Origin: Nitrososphaera sp. | Lineage (GTDB): Archaea > Thermoproteota > Nitrososphaeria > Nitrososphaerales > Nitrososphaeraceae | DNA length: 6,108 bases | Assembly (NCBI GenBank): GCA_025935445.1 | Contig: JAICVG010000073.1 | Location: 1 to 6,108 of the forward strand | Direction of reading: 5' to 3' | Shown here: piece after piece, positions 6,036-6,108 of the stretch | Layout: each line of letters starts with the position of its first letter | Position numbering within the stretch: the stretch's first letter is position 1 | Made by a program: the position numbers and the translations under genes | Notes under the pieces: generated by a model | Databases searched by the model: none | The model's input: only the letters and a program-made list of their open reading frames with translations | What the model was told of the DNA's origin: nothing

Positions 6036-6108
6036 ATGAACACAGGACCGTCAGAGGAAAATATCTCTCTATATGCGGAGGCTCTAGTACAACAAAACTA
6101 TCCATTCA
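6036..6108 (+). CDS. Start of an unidentified protein (3' end outside window)
   Basis: ATG 6036-6038 follows an in-frame TAA (6033-6035) directly and opens a frame of 24 complete codons to the window edge, beginning MNTGPSEENISLYAEALVQQ. The composition (polar N-terminus, then a helix-forming stretch) looks protein-like, and a divergent partner for the homocysteine-domain gene would continue the strict strand alternation of the window. There is no clear TATA box about 25 bp upstream and no Shine-Dalgarno site. Too little is visible to name a family. Confidence 0.4.
   Translation, partial: MNTGPSEENISLYAEALVQQNYPF

Overview
The window looks like archaeal chromosome, most likely from an ammonia-oxidising thaumarchaeon (Nitrososphaera-like soil lineage). 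This is an inference. It rests on TATA-like boxes lying about 25 bp upstream of start codons, the near absence of Shine-Dalgarno sites, several TTG starts, a small stand-alone winged-helix protein, a short signal-anchored surface protein, and a cobalamin-dependent methionine synthase with the folate branch close by. There is no rRNA or other marker gene to confirm the lineage.

Layout, left to right. (1) The 3' part of a methylenetetrahydrofolate-reductase-like gene enters from the left edge on the + strand. (2) A nitrate/sulfonate/taurine-type ABC ATPase lies on the - strand, with a doubtful small hydrophobic ORF just upstream of it. (3) A small secreted or membrane-anchored beta-rich protein lies on the + strand. 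(4) A long - strand gene encodes the pterin-binding, cobalamin-binding and activation domains of MetH. (5) A 98-aa winged-helix protein lies on the + strand. (6) The missing homocysteine-binding domain of MetH is a separate - strand gene. (7) An unidentified reading frame starts on the + strand and runs off the right edge. The strongly supported genes alternate strand without exception, so each is probably its own transcript. All three convergent junctions have no spacer: they overlap by 11 bp, abut, and overlap by 23 bp. Regulatory DNA is confined to three divergent gaps.

Functional theme: methionine synthesis and methyl transfer. An MTHFR-like enzyme would make methyl-tetrahydrofolate. The 840-aa protein would bind the methyl-folate and cobalamin. 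The 317-aa zinc protein would bind homocysteine and accept the methyl group. The two synthase halves add up to 1157 residues, close to the 1227 residues of single-chain E. coli MetH, so together they reconstitute the full enzyme. The winged-helix gene between the halves is a candidate local regulator. No tRNA, rRNA, CRISPR array, insertion sequence or long repeat was seen.
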